Positions 31,067 through 43,221 are shown, counted from the stretch's first letter. The stretch: DNA of 64,000 bases from Notospermus geniculatus (GCA_002633025.1 NMRB01000122.1:151817-215816), one strand, 5' to 3'. The notes: generated from the sequence alone by a model not told the origin. A program made the numbers and translations.

Positions 31067-31683
31067 GTGACTCAAGAACAGGTGACCCGATATTCAGCGT
31101 GATGCACCAGAGCGGGGGCATACTTGCAATCGCCCCGATTGCGTTACATCTAGTTTGCATATTGTAATGACGTCGCAACAGTGACCTCATTATAAACGGA
31201 ATTCTACCGCAGCCGGTAAGCATAAGTCAATGAAATGGAACTAAAAGTAATGGTAGCCTAATAAACACAAATTCCTTGACAGAAAAGTTGTTTTGTGAAC
31301 AACATATTTAGGAAAATCGATCTTGCCTGATAAATAATTGGGTCTGATGACTGTGATCTATGCATCTGATACGGAAATGTCTTATCAACAAACTGGAATT
31401 GGAATTTTCACCTTACCAGCCACCATAGGTAAGATATACCCGGTAGTGACGTCATACCACGAAAACTGGTACATCCGCCGCCCGATGATGGCGACGCGCA
31501 TTGCTCGGTTTGAGCGTTCGTTTCCAGAAATCCAGCGTGCAACAGCACTACTTTTAACTTCTGAGAGGTAAATTAATATCTCTATTTTCGATACATACCA
31601 AAACAATTACGGACGCAAAGCGAGTATTAACGCCGCAATCGGGCGGTAAAGTCTTAGTACCACGAAAACCGGTCACACCATCA
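31067..31683. other. Spacer between blocks A and B
   Basis: Unique 617 bases. A plus frame of 77 codons (31338-31571) ends near GAGAGGTAAATT, which could be read as a splice donor, but no domain is recognised and the minus strand is equally open (73 codons). TACCACGAAAACYGGT occurs twice (about 31455 and 31660). Confidence 0.4.
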
Positions 31684-31702
31684 TACATGTATTTGTATGA
31701 GA

Positions 31703-31861
31703 TTTTTTCATCAGGGCTGAAGCCATAGCATAATTGGCCCTGGTAAGTATGGAAGAGGCCATCTCAAGCTACTCATGTTCCTCACTTGGATGCGGTCTTT
31801 ACTTGCCCTTGCAAAGAAACAAGGTACAAGGCACCATGGCTTATTGTCGCATGCGGGCTCC
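31703..31861 (-). mobile_element. SINE-T remnant, block B
   Basis: Keeps tail and body to GCACCATGGCTTATTGTC, then jumps to GGGCTCCACGG, so the head seen in A (18505-18606) is deleted. Confidence 0.85.
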
Positions 31862-31914
31862 ACGGAAGATGATCAGCTGAACATGCTACCTTGAACCACT
31901 GACTGCTTCTGCCT

Positions 31915-32156
31915 TAAAGAAACAGCAAACCAGCGATACTGCCACCAATCTGATTGCAAGCAAGCAAAATCGGCTGTTGACGCCAGGTGTGCGCTGGCCA
32001 GCGATGCGTGGAATCTTCTCACCAGGAATGATTGCTCAATATCAAACAATACCAAAACCATTATTGCCTAGTCTGGCTGGCGAGAAGACCGGTGGCATTC
32101 AGGTTGTTTGCAATATCGCCCGCATCTCGCCTGCTTTTGCTGCCAGCTTTGAGAGA
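31915..32156 (-). repeat. CACACCAGGC-family MITE copy in block B
   Basis: Same element as 18662-18911 with scattered differences and a short deletion of CTGCAGTGG. Confidence 0.55.
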
Positions 32157-32442
32157 AGATGCCTGATGCATGGTGATCTTGAATACATGAACCTGTGATT
32201 TCCAATGGTAGCTAGAATATGGGTAGGCTGTGGTCCCTCCAGGCTATCGTCTTGTTCTGGGAGACAATCACAGAGCAACAATTGATGATGTAGACCTTTC
32301 CATTAAAGATGGCGGCGTACCCTTATGACGTCAGAAGCTACCATTCAGTGGCTGCTGACACGTGGGAGAGCTTCATGTGGGAGAACTAGTAGGCCACCAC
32401 CTTTGTTGGAAAGGTCTATAGGCCTATCGAGGCTAAGTGTCG

Positions 32443-32555
32443 GTAGGCTTGCGCCGGTCCTGACACAAGTCCTGAGCACACCTTGCGTTGCTTAACTTGT
32501 AGCTCTGAGGCCAACGTGTAGGCCATAAAGGAAATCCTCCCATGGCCGGCGGGTC
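32443..32555 (-). mobile_element. SINE-5S fragment, reverse, block B
   Basis: Allele of 19343-19440; retains the GAGGCCAACGTGTAGGCC stretch lost in A. Confidence 0.75.
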
Positions 32556-33114
32556 GGGTACTTCTAAGGGAGTGAAACGGTAGTGGGAATATACCATTTG
32601 GTTATCCTCCCTGGTGCTTGACTCTCAGTGGGTTAATATCAAAGGCACGATCAAGACCAGTCTAGATCTTTGTAAAATCGAATGCAATTTGAGTTCTGAT
32701 TGTGAGTGGCAGAATTGAATCGATTACTTCTGGCACATGAAATAGAAGGGCTTGATTGCCTACATCGGATTTTTCTATTCGTAAATCTCTAGTAAATTTG
32801 TTCTATCGCCAATCTATAGATTGACTGATTAGTTTTGATATGTGGAATTTACTTTGATATGTCTTCAGTTGCCTTCGGTTATCAATGCAAATCATTGAAA
32901 TCTGATGGGTAGTAGAATTCAAACAGTGATAATTATATACATGCTCGGATGTGTTAAGGGATTGGGTTGGAATCACTTCATATTTGGGTAAAGGTGCTCA
33001 AATTCAGAGCAAACATTGATGCTTTCATGCAAATTCAGGAACCACATCACAGATCCAACCAACAGCTATGCCGAAATGTGTTACCTGTAGTCTGGTAACT
33101 GGACTTTCTTTCAT

Positions 33115-33400
33115 ACAGTATGGAGCACAATTGACCTACCTTTATCCACGTACCTTCCGCGTACGTCACACAAAAAGTATGCTTCAATTCATTGCGTATG
33201 GTGCAAGTACGTCACGTGTCTCCTGCATGACATCCGTGCACCAGGAGCGAATGATGTTATGTCTTTACTACGTGCCTTCCATGGTGGCCCGCAACATCTG
33301 CAGAAGATACGTATGGGGATGGTATGTGCATGATGCTGCATGTGTACGCGGATGCTGTGCAGTGCGGTGCGGAAGGTAGGTCAGTTGTGCAGCTTACTGT
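33115..33400. repeat. ACAGTA / GCACAAYTGACC MITE, block B copy
   Basis: Best copy of the family: ACAGTATGGAGCACAATTG and, at the right in reverse complement, ACAGTAAGCTGCACAACTG, extending through ACCTACCTT on both sides. Confidence 0.87.
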
Positions 33401-33436
33401 TGCTGCTGTATGTGGAGCTTTTGGACGGAAGTGCGC

Positions 33437-34883
33437 CCCTCACCCTACGCCAGTGTCTTTCCAGTGTTATTTTGGTACTATTTTGGTGCTATGTGCCAGT
33501 GCGAGTTTGGTGTCATTCCAGTGCAACTCTATAAATCATAAAGCCCATGCCAGTGTCATTTTGGTACTGAATTGGTGTCATTTTGGTACAGATTTGGTGT
33601 TATTCCAGTGTAGTTCCAAATATTTAAATTAGCACACCGGAACGCACCAAAAAGACACTGGCATCCCAGTGTCTCCATTGTTGTTTTAGCACTGCTGATA
33701 TTGGGAGCACTGGGGTTGCACCAAAATGCACTGGGATCCCAGTGTTGACAGTTCTGTTTTGCGGCATTGGTGCTCAATTGGAAAAGGAAAGACACCAAAG
33801 TGACACTGGCATCCCAGTGTGGTATGCTGGTATGGTAGCACTGGGGTTGTACCAAAATGACACTGGGATCCAGTGCTGTTCTGGTGGCAGGTGGACACTG
33901 AAATTACACCAGAATGCCAGTGTTATTTTGGTACTCTGGTGTCTTTCTGGTGTGCTAATTTAAATATTTGGAACTACACTGGAATGACTACACCAAAGTG
34001 ACACTGGCACCCCAGTGTTCTTCTCCCAGTGTAAAAATCAAAATGTGAAAAGTGAAGTTTCTAAGCTTAGGCGATAGGCTAATGGTTGCAGTAGGCCTAC
34101 TAAATTGAGACTGAAAAGGACCAGAATAGCCTATGCAACAACTTTTAGAATCAGGCTATTGGCTGAAATGAAGGTTGTATAATATATAAATTATACAGTG
34201 CAGTATAGTGGAGTCTGTATCAGTATCATGTGGGCCTGAAGTAGTCTAGTTGGGAAACCAACAAACTCAATTCTACAGAACTTCTCAAAACAAACCAAAA
34301 TCCTAGTGGATTTTTTAGAAGGAATCTTAAGTAGAAGGGCCTATAAGAAAATGGTGGAAATCGAACTTTGATGCAGAACAAACCTGTAGGCCTATACTTA
34401 TGGTAAAATTTGTCAGAAAAATTTTACATTTGTTTAGTGCAGGTGCTATTTTTGATTGTGGTTGTTGTTAAGGCTGCCCCACTGACCGATTCCACCAGAG
34501 CCTCGGACAATCCTGCCAGTGCAATCCCAGTGTTGGAGTGGAGCGATAAAAGGACTAAGTCTTTCCAGTGTTACGCCAGTGTCAAAATTATGAAGAGAAA
34601 ATCAACCAAGTTATACCAGTGTCATTTTGGTGCATACTGATTTGTACACATACAATGTCCCAGTGCAATTCCAGTGTTGCCGTGAAATAATGCAAGTTTT
34701 CCCAGTGCTGGTTTGGTGTCTTCCATACTTCCCAGTGTCGTTTTGGTGTCATGAACACTGGGACACCAGTGTTCTTTTGGTGTGAGTCCAGTGTTCTCAT
34801 TTCTGCCAGTGTCAATTCAGTGTCAATCCAGTGTCATTTTGGTGTGCACTGGGATGTCAGTGTGCACTGGCGTTCGGTGAGGG
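33437..34883. mobile_element. 1,447-bp CCAGTGT-repeat element, block B only
   Basis: Terminal inverted repeats CCCTCACCCTACGCCAGTG and, from the right, CCCTCACCGAACGCCAGTG. Inside are dozens of copies of CCAGTGTCATTTTGGTG in both orientations, a 28-base perfect inverted repeat built on TAGTTCCAAATATTTAAAT (33610-33638 against 33951-33978), and a less repetitive middle (34030-34480). The block A empty site is at about 20301-20310 (GACGGAAATATTCCTGG). Target duplication unclear. A 76-codon frame at 34410-34640 has a hydrophobic N-terminus but runs into the repeats. A fold-back transposon is the likely class. Confidence 0.85.
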
Positions 34884-35011
34884 TGTTCCTGGTGAGAGGT
34901 GCGATACCTTGCCTCATTGCCCGGCTAAAGATCTGATTTGAAGCACAAAAATCCTATAGACTAAGGCATGGAGACACGAGCTTGGCTAAGAAAATTTGGT
35001 ATCTTATTTGA

Positions 35012-35250
35012 GGAGCCCTGATAGCCGAGAGGTATCGCACCCGTTTAGCAAGTGGCAGGTCCCAGGTTTGAATCCAGCCCGGGCCATATGGGATATCATC
35101 CCTGGCTCTTCACGTTGCATGGGACAGTAAGCCGTGGAGCCTTGTACCTTGTAAAAGACCTCATCCAAGTGAGGAACATGAGTAGCTTGAGATGGCCTCT
35201 TCCATACTTACCAGGGCCAATAATGCTGTGGCTTCGACCCTGATGGAAAC
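35012..35250 (+). mobile_element. SINE-T copy with short body, block B
   Basis: Counterpart of 20431-20672 with the same internal deletion (CTTGTAAAAGACC). Confidence 0.87.
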
Positions 35251-35767
35251 ATAGAACTACAATACTTTATCAGGCACGATAACAACAAATAAGGAAGTGA
35301 ATGGCGTCTAGCCTTGCCCATCATAAACAGTTTTATGACAGTTCTTCGCCATTCTTCACGTTACAAATCAGTTGACGGAGTTGTCTGATGATCGTACCAC
35401 CAACATGATCAGAACAAATTGGTCAGGATTGGGTAATGAAATTATGGTTATGTGATCTGGTGTTGATCATCATTTGGGAATACATGCGAGGTAAATGATG
35501 AATATGTGATTTGGCTAATCAAGTGATATTTTTCATTCAGTCTCGGTTAACTTGATTTGTGGGCTCGTAAGTTAATCTAGTTTTGTCTCAGAGGTATCGG
35601 AGTCGTTGTTGACGGAGGTATCGGAGTCCTTGTTGACGGAGAAAACGGAGTTAGTTATCAGAATGTAACCTGGTGTTTGTCTTTCGTCCTCATCATCATT
35701 ACACGGCGTCTAACCCTGTTGGGATTTTGCCAGAGGTATGGAGTCTACCACAGGCTAGAGTCAGTCT

Positions 35768-35914
35768 GCATTGAACCCCTTGCACCTACTATATGGCACG
35801 GCTTAATCCATGGAGGATTTCCTCTATGGTCTAGTGGTTAGCACGTTGGCCTCGGAGCTAGCTAGAAGTTAAGCAACGGAGAGCGCGATCACTACATGGA
35901 TAAGGTGACCGGCG
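35768..35914 (+). mobile_element. SINE-5S monomer, block B
   Basis: Counterpart of 21168-21318, identical through most of its length. Confidence 0.85.
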
Positions 35915-35985
35915 AAGATATCAACAGCCTTCTGTGTGGTCAGCAATGCCAACCATCACCAACAGGAGAAGCTGGACCCCGGCAT
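35915..35985 (-). repeat. TTCGAA dispersed repeat, block B
   Basis: Counterpart of 21319-21390. Confidence 0.7.
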
Positions 35986-36399
35986 GCCTTAACTGTGATT
36001 TTGGTGTCGGTCCCTGAAATTGCTCTTAATGACATCTCAGTTTGACTTCAAGACTGACTTGGTATATTTAATTCAGACCTGCCTTCGCTTTTCCATCCCG
36101 CCCCCAGCTTCCTCTTGTCCACTATGTTCTGTCGTCCTGTCCAAGCCTCTTGGCGATGAAACTCAATGTATTTGACACTTACGATCATTTATAACTCTCT
36201 GATTCAAGTCATCATCATTAGCTCTGAAGTGTGTTGTTCCCCGCACGGTGGTTTGGTGAATAATTCAGCGATGTTTGTCCGAGGGTTGAGAATGACCAGG
36301 ACCACATGATTTCTTAATGAACAATGTGAAATTGATAGGAAATCTCAGCGTCACATCTCACTCCTGTCTAGACGAATAGATCGAGAAGTTTTGAGTAGG

Positions 36400-37170
36400 C
36401 CATGGGGGCCGCGTCTGTGGTGTTACACCTCATACAAACCTTCTGTCTGTCTGACATTTGCTTCAACAAATCTTTTGAGTGCCTTGTATTCGAGAGAGGG
36501 AATTTCTATTGCCAATCCCTACCGAAACTTTTCTATTGCCAAGTTGACAAAGGCCATCGGCAGTGCTGAGAAGGTCATGCTGGCACTGTCGTCGTGTTTT
36601 ACAGCTCTTGCAAGTTTCTGACTACTATACCTGATATCAACTGCAGCAAGTCAAGTGCCTTGAATCTAGTCAACAGCCATCAGAGATGTTCAGAAGGTCA
36701 GGTGGTCCCTCTCGTTGTGGTGTTACGCCTCATACAAGCCTTGCTGTGACTGTCTGGCATTTGCTGGAAGAAATCGAGTGCCTTGTATTCAAGACATAGA
36801 ATTTCTATTGCAAGTTGAGAAAGGTTGACGGCAGTGCTGAGAAAACGATGCTGGCCCTGTCGTTGTGGCTTTACAGGTCGTACTTGACAATGTTGAGTAG
36901 CCCATGTTGGCCCTGACGTTGTGGTGTCTCAGGTCATACAAGCCTTGCTCTGACTGTCCAACATCTGCTGGAGCAAGTCTATTGAGTGCCTTGTAGACAT
37001 AGAATCTAAATCACCAAGTCGACTGGCCATCAAATATATGTAGAAAGCCATGGTAGCCGTGCATTGGTGTTACAGCTCATACAAGCCTTGCTCTGACTGT
37101 CTAATACTATCGGCTGGAACAAGTCAATTGAGTGCCTTGTATTCTAGACATAGCATCTCTATTGCCAAGT
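36400..37170. repeat. Tandem array, about 150-200 bp units, block B
   Basis: Counterpart of 21796-22745 without the MITE. One unit has an extra duplicate around CTATTGCCAATCCC (about 36505-36545), and another has lost the ATATCACCAAG part. Confidence 0.75.
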
Positions 37171-37475
37171 CAAAGTAGGCCACCCGCGATCTGACCCAGA
37201 CCTCTCGTGGGGTTTAACAGAGCCGTGTGTGATGTACGACCTCCGCTTCAAATCTCAAAGGAGTCTGCCATCTTGTCTCGCTTCGTTATTGTTTTTCGTC
37301 AGCAACGTGTTGAGGGTATATGTGTAGGTGTTGTTTCCACTTTGATGTCAGGTGATTCATTTATGAAGAGGCGGATTTTAATCTCAGGTTGCTTGTGAAC
37401 AGCTTCTAAATTAGCTTTCCCCTCTTCGTTCTCACTCAATATTTTATTTCTTTACCTCTTGTAGTGCCCACTTTT

Positions 37476-38013
37476 TAGCTCACCTCTGTGAGGTGAGCTT
37501 CTCCCATGGTGTGTCGTCCGTCGTCGTCGTCGTCGTCCGTCGTCGTCGTCCGTCGTCGTTAACAGGGGTGGCACGTTTCTAAACCGCTTGGGTTACAGAC
37601 TTGAAATTTGGTGTACAGGTACCCTATGGTAAAAACTATCTCTGGACCGAAACTTAGCGCTGCTGCTTGTACAGTCTGGCCTGTAGGGCGTGAAAACCTT
37701 CTTTCGGCCATATCTCCTGAACGCTGTTAGCCAGAACCACGAAACTTTTATGGTGGGTTCCTCTGATGAGACTACATCACATAAATCCCGGGTTTTTGAT
37801 TTGACCTACTTTTCAAGGTCACAGAGGTCAAAGTTCAAAATTCACTGTTTGGTGGCACATTTCATTGCTATTTGACATAGAGTGTTGTGATTTGGTGTGA
37901 AGATATATCTAGGCACCCTGCACGAATGCACCAAATTTCAACCCGATCGGACTTCAAATATGGCCGCCAGGAAGCCATCTTGAAAAATGGACTTTGACCC
38001 ACATTTTATAAAT
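37476..38013 (+). repeat. AGCTCACC repeat, block B only, runs into gap
   Basis: Starts TTAGCTCACCTCTGTGAGG, then (GTC)n CGTCCGTCGTCGTCGTC (37511-37560), GTTTCTAAACCGCTTGGG, CGAAACTTTTATGGTGGG, TTTGACCTACTTTTCAAGG and AAATATGGCCGCCAGGAAG. Contains AGGTCA CAG AGGTCA A AGTTCA (37816-37837). Block A lacks it (CACTTTTTATGTTTAAG at 23031). The right end is lost in the gap. Confidence 0.8.
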
Positions 38014-38655
38014 NNNNNNNNNNNNNNNNNNNNNNNNNNNNNNNNNNNNNNNNNNNNNNNNNNNNNNNNNNNNNNNNNNNNNNNNNNNNNNNNNNNNNNN
38101 NNNNNNNNNNNNNNNNNNNNNNNNNNNNNNNNNNNNNNNNNNNNNNNNNNNNNNNNNNNNNNNNNNNNNNNNNNNNNNNNNNNNNNNNNNNNNNNNNNNN
38201 NNNNNNNNNNNNNNNNNNNNNNNNNNNNNNNNNNNNNNNNNNNNNNNNNNNNNNNNNNNNNNNNNNNNNNNNNNNNNNNNNNNNNNNNNNNNNNNNNNNN
38301 NNNNNNNNNNNNNNNNNNNNNNNNNNNNNNNNNNNNNNNNNNNNNNNNNNNNNNNNNNNNNNNNNNNNNNNNNNNNNNNNNNNNNNNNNNNNNNNNNNNN
38401 NNNNNNNNNNNNNNNNNNNNNNNNNNNNNNNNNNNNNNNNNNNNNNNNNNNNNNNNNNNNNNNNNNNNNNNNNNNNNNNNNNNNNNNNNNNNNNNNNNNN
38501 NNNNNNNNNNNNNNNNNNNNNNNNNNNNNNNNNNNNNNNNNNNNNNNNNNNNNNNNNNNNNNNNNNNNNNNNNNNNNNNNNNNNNNNNNNNNNNNNNNNN
38601 NNNNNNNNNNNNNNNNNNNNNNNNNNNNNNNNNNNNNNNNNNNNNNNNNNNNNNN
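38014..38655. other. Assembly gap, 642 N
   Basis: Unsequenced. A known interspersed repeat lies on the left and an 84-bp tandem array on the right, which explains the failed assembly. Confidence 1.
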
Positions 38656-39060
38656 ATCACTTTTGTAAGTGAATGTGTTGTGACTTTAGTTCTTTCATAT
38701 AAATAATAAAATAATAATAATACAAAAATAGAAAAGTTCATCACTTTTGTAAGTGAATGTGTTGTGACTTTAGTTCTTTGATATAAATAATAAAATAATA
38801 ATAATACAAAAATAGAAAAGTTCATCACTTTTGTAAGTGAATGTGTTGTGACTTTAGTTCTTTCATATAAATAATAAAATAATAATAATACAAAAATAGA
38901 AAAGTTCATCACTTTTGTAAGTGAATGTGTTGTGACTTTAGTTCTTTCATATAAATAATAAAATAATAATAATACAAAAATAGAAAAGTTCATCACTTTT
39001 GCAAGTGAATGTGTTGTGACTTTGTTAGTTCTCTGATAGTAAAAGTTAACCACTTTTGGT
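38656..39060. repeat. 84-bp tandem array, block B
   Basis: About four and a half units of 84 bases: TGAATGTGTTGTGACTTTAG, TTCTTTGATATAAATAATAA, AATAATAATAATAC, AAAAATAGAAAAGTTC, ATCACTTTTGTAAG. Because 84 is divisible by three, a minus-strand frame stays open across the units and the gap; it is not a gene. Confidence 0.95.
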
Positions 39061-39723
39061 AGGTGTTGGAATTTTTTGTTGTTCATTATATACACAGTTA
39101 ATAGATGCAGATTTAGTGTAATTGATCAGTGGTTCAATAAACTGTAAACACTGGCAGGATTCATCTACATGTATACAAAAAATTACATTTAATTTACCAT
39201 AATAAAAAGATGCTTTATTGGCGCATCTAATGAGACAATAACCACAAAGCTTTAACATCTTGAAGGGCATTAGTGTTTGTATTGGCAAATTATGATTGCT
39301 TATGAATGGTGACATGAAAAGGTCATAAAGTCATACACCACAGCATCACTCTAATACAAGCACAATAGATGGTACTTGATCATAATTTTAAGATCTACTT
39401 TTCTTTTGTAAACTTTTCACAGTCATTTAGTGTGTACAACTTCCATTTCATCAGCGAGGCAAAAGTTAGCAGTTAATTTCTTTGCGATAATGATTTCTAT
39501 AAGAAGTAGCCGACAATTATTCATATAAGAAACTGTCTAGATATTGGCTTTTCATTCAAAGATGTTGAAGTTGTCCTCAGTTAAGTTGGATCAATGTCTA
39601 ACATGGATTTTCCTTATTCTACAATGTTCATGTCTGAGTTGATATATTATTATCGTGCAGCATGAATTACGCTAGCAGCATACTTCACCGCTTTTGTTTC
39701 TCATAAAGGCAGTTTTCGTGTAA

Positions 39724-39850
39724 CACGACTGGCCTGCTAGAAGTGAAAGTATGGTGTAACACCGGCTTGCTAGAAGTGAAAGTATGGTGTAACACTGGCC
39801 TACTAGAAGTGAAAGTATGGTGTAACACTGGCTGACTAGAAGTGATAGTT
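39724..39850. repeat. 30-bp tandem repeat, four copies in block B
   Basis: Same unit as 23896-24055 with one copy fewer. Confidence 0.9.
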
Positions 39851-40548
39851 TAATATAACATTGTCAAAACTGTGCTTAATACAAATGGGTCAGTTACTTT
39901 CAAATACCCCTTCAAATGTGTGTAAAAAATATTTTGCCTCAGAAAGGGATTGAGTGTTGAGGTATTACCAGTATACCATTTTGTCTAAAAAGTTCTAAGT
40001 CCCCGTAATCTTGGCTTGTTTTGATGTCTTGCCATCAGCAGGATCCGTGCCTGGGAAATTTCATCGGATGACTGTGTCACCCAACACTGTATACCAAAAA
40101 CACTTCCTTGCTGAAGTATGTCTAAAATAATATGACTAGTAAAATATACAGCCAATTTCAGTGTACCGTGGAGATACCTCAGGGAGTATCAGAATATCTT
40201 CCTTATTTTACTAAGCTGATGGTTAAAAAAAGAATCTTTGTCTGCTCGCGATGATTGGGGTATATTTAATGTGATGTACGGCTGAACTTTTCAGAAAATG
40301 AGACAAAGTGAAAAAGCAATATCATTGGTGTCTCGAGTTTTTTAATGGATTGTGCGGACCGTTAATCGTCAAATTAATTTAACCCTATCTGTTTCTCTGC
40401 CTACCTAGCTATTGGAGAATGTTGTTTCACCACGGGCCTAATCTCTAAACCTCGGGAATACACCAAAACTGAACATCACTGCAAGCTGCAGTAGGAAGGA
40501 ACTGGAATGATGATGCTCATTCTTAACCAGTCAAATGTTAGTTTAAAA

Positions 40549-40838
40549 GTTAAAGTTAAAGTTTGGGTTTATAGTCTGATATCAACTACAGTAGAGGTTC
40601 TCATCCAACTTTACACTTTAACCCCAGTCTATCCTGAAACCTTTCAGTAGAACTCAGATGAGCTGCTCATTCAGCACTACAATCCGAGCATTTCCGACCG
40701 GTACCCATTTATACACCTGGGTGGAGAGAGGCCAGTGAGGCAAAGAGACTTGCCCAAAGTCTCACGCCCAGTGGGATTCGAAACCGGGACGTCTGACCGC
40801 TAGTCGGAGACCTGAACCACTACACCAGCGTGGCTCCC
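40549..40838 (-). mobile_element. SINE-C copy, block B
   Basis: Counterpart of 24755-25044, with CACCTGGGTGGAG where A has CACCTAGGTGGAG. Confidence 0.88.
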
Positions 40839-41630
40839 ACTTTAAAAAGCAAATGGTTTTGTTGGACATTACAACATATAGCACGTGGGGAATTAGACTT
40901 ACAAGGAGCTGCCTTGCACTTTTAAAGCCCCTCTGTATTGAACTTTACAGTATTTTCAAAGTCAAATTGTAAAAAAATTCAGGCAGAGTTCTAATGTATT
41001 CAAAAAGAGCATAGTACATTTTACAGTACACTGTCAAAGGACGCAAGGACTTTCTGAATTCAATACAGTGTAGCTTAAAGAATGTTCCAAGAAACATTTG
41101 GAATGGAACCACGACATTTAGTGGAAGATTTTGCTTTTTTCACTACCCCATTTTGACTTAAAATGTACTTTAGAAGCAGTACCTTTAAACCTGTAAACCT
41201 GTATGTGATATCTCATCTTTGTCAAGTATTGATTGAGCGAGGAACATGTATCTTGAATACCTGGATTCCGAGGATAAGGTCACAGCTGATCACGATCGTA
41301 TGTCATTCTGTTAAGTTTGATGAACCTGGTGACAATCTGTCAAGTCATTTCCAAGTGTCACTGAGGTGACGATGATCGATCGATCGTTCCAACATGTGAT
41401 ATGCCATGGCTAAACTGTGTACGGAGCTTGTATATTGTATATATTCTGAACTGATGGTCATGACCTGAGCGTAACTGCATGGAGCTTGCATGTATTGTGG
41501 CATAATGGTCGAGACTTCATCCTAGACTTGTGAACCAAATTGTTTCATTGCCCAGTGATGGATTATATTTTATCGTGATGCATGCAGGACATCCTGCACA
41601 TTCTCTGAGCAAAGCCTTCAACAGTTTTGG

Positions 41631-41878
41631 TAGCCTAGTGGTTATCATGTCCACATAGCAAGTGGCAGGTCCCAGGTTCGAATCCTGGGCGATATGGCAT
41701 TAATCATTCCTGGCTCTTCACATCTGTCGCATGGGACAGTAAGCCGTGGTGCCTGTACCTAGTGCCTCCGCAAAGGCAAGTGAAAGACCTTTTCCAAGGG
41801 AGGAACATGAGTAGCTTGAGATGGCCTCTCCCATACTTACCAGGGCCAATAACGCTAGCTTCGGCCCTGACAGAAGCA
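41631..41878 (+). mobile_element. SINE-T copy, block B
   Basis: Counterpart of 25839-26090 with a more complete head (TAGCCTAGTGGTTATC) and several point changes in the body. Confidence 0.88.
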
Positions 41879-41905
41879 TACAAATACAATACAGAACTTG
41901 AAAAA

Positions 41906-42040
41906 GGGGCCATATTTATGAAGCCTTCGCAACTTTGCGTGCACGCAAGTCAATTGTTTGGCTCCACATGCCCTATTGTTCACTGACTGCCTCACAATAG
42001 ATTTGCGTGCACGCAAAGTTGCGAACATAAATATGGCCCC
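41906..42040. repeat. GGGGCCATATT hairpin MITE, block B
   Basis: Arms match better here than in A: GGGGCCATATTTATG on the left and CATAAATATGGCCCC on the right. Confidence 0.87.
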
Positions 42041-42065
42041 AGGCTTGCAAATAGGCTGAATGTCA

Positions 42066-42513
42066 TTATACCCCCGCCCCGCCAACGAGTTGGTGGGGGT
42101 ATACTGTTTTCCACTCGTCCGTGTGTGCGTTCGTGTGTGCGTTCGTGTGTGCGTGCGTGCGTGCGCCTTTCGGTTTCCGCTCATTTAAGGGCGAACAACT
42201 GCAGGGATTGCTTTCGTTTCGACATGGTAGATTCGTATTGACCATAGGAAAGTTCCTTTCGAAAATCGGACTCGTAGCGGATCCAATATGGCCGCCATGG
42301 CTGCCGTATTTATTTCGGTTTCCGCTCATTTAAGGGCGAACGACTGCAGGGATTGCTTTCGTTTCGACATGGTAGATTCGTATTGACCATAGGAAAGTTC
42401 CTTTCGAAAATCGGACTCGTAGCGGATCCAATATGGCCGCCATGGCTGCCGTATTTATTTCGGTTTCCGCTCATTTAAGGGCGAACGACTGCAGGGATTG
42501 CTTTCGTTTCGAC
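42066..42513 (+). repeat. ATACCCCCGCC repeat with 143-bp tandem units, block B only
   Basis: Opens ATACCCCCGCCCCGCC / GTGGGGGTATACTG (inverted pair), a GTGTGTGCGTTC microsatellite (42117-42166), then about 2.4 units of 143 bases: CGGTTTCCGCTCATTTAAGG, GGATTGCTTTCGTTTCGAC, GTATTGACCATAGGAAAG, AATATGGCCGCCATGG. Breaks off at the N in mid-unit. Block A has no insertion here. Confidence 0.8.
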
Positions 42514-42514
42514 N
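42514..42514. other. Single-N join
   Basis: GTTTCGAC N TGTAAACCTG: the left side is mid-unit in a tandem repeat, the right side is sequence already seen at 41192 and 25401. Marks an assembly join rather than an unread base. Confidence 0.9.
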
Positions 42515-42952
42515 TGTAAACCTGTATGTGATATCTCATCTTTGTCAAGTATTGATTGAGCGAGGAACATGTATCTTGAATACCTGGATTCTGAGGATAA
42601 GGTCACAGCTGATCACGATCGTATGTCATTCTGTTAAGTTTGATGAACCTGGTGACAATCTGTCAAGTCATTTCCAAGTGTCACTGAGGTGACGATGATC
42701 GATCGATCGTTCCAACATGTGATATGCCATGGCTAAACTGTGCACGGAGCTTGTATATTGTATATATTCTGAACTGATGGTCATGACCTGAGCATAACTG
42801 CATGAAGCTTGCATGTATTGTGGCATAATGGTCGAGACTTCATCCTAGACTTGTCGACCAAATTGTTTCATTGCCCAGTGCTGGATTAAATTTTATCGTG
42901 ATGCATGCAGGACATCCTGCACATTCTCTGAGCAAAGCCTTGAACAGTTTTG

Positions 42953-43204
42953 GTGGTTATCATGTCCACATAGCAAGCGGCAGGTCCCGGGTTCGAATCC
43001 TGGGCGATATGGCATTAATCATCCCTGGCTCTTCACATCTGTCGCATGGGACAGTAAGCCGTGGTGCCTTGTACCTTGTGCCTTTGCAAAGGCAAGTGAA
43101 AGACCTTTTCCAAGTGAGGAACATGAGTAGCTTGAGATGGCCTCTTCCATACTTACCAGGGACAATAACGCTAGCTTCGGCCCTGATGGAAGCACACAAA
43201 TACA
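42953..43204 (+). mobile_element. SINE-T copy in the exact-copy patch
   Basis: Identical to 25839-26090, including the short head GGTGGTTATCATG. A 143-codon frame across it (42871-43302) is identical in both places for that reason only. Confidence 0.88.
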
Positions 43205-43221
43205 ATACAGAACCTCAAAAA

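Noticed and set aside
31338-31571. 77-codon frame followed by a possible splice donor
   Set aside because: The opposite strand is open over the same stretch and no domain is recognised; not enough for an exon call.
33115-33400. Treating CACGTACGTCACG words as a promoter or CpG island of a gene
   Set aside because: The sequence is a MITE present at three places; no gene follows.
37938-39095. 385-codon minus-strand open frame with repeated TKVTTHSLTKVMNFSIF
   Set aside because: Most of it is translated N, and the rest is an 84-bp AT-rich tandem repeat that stays open because 84 is a multiple of three.
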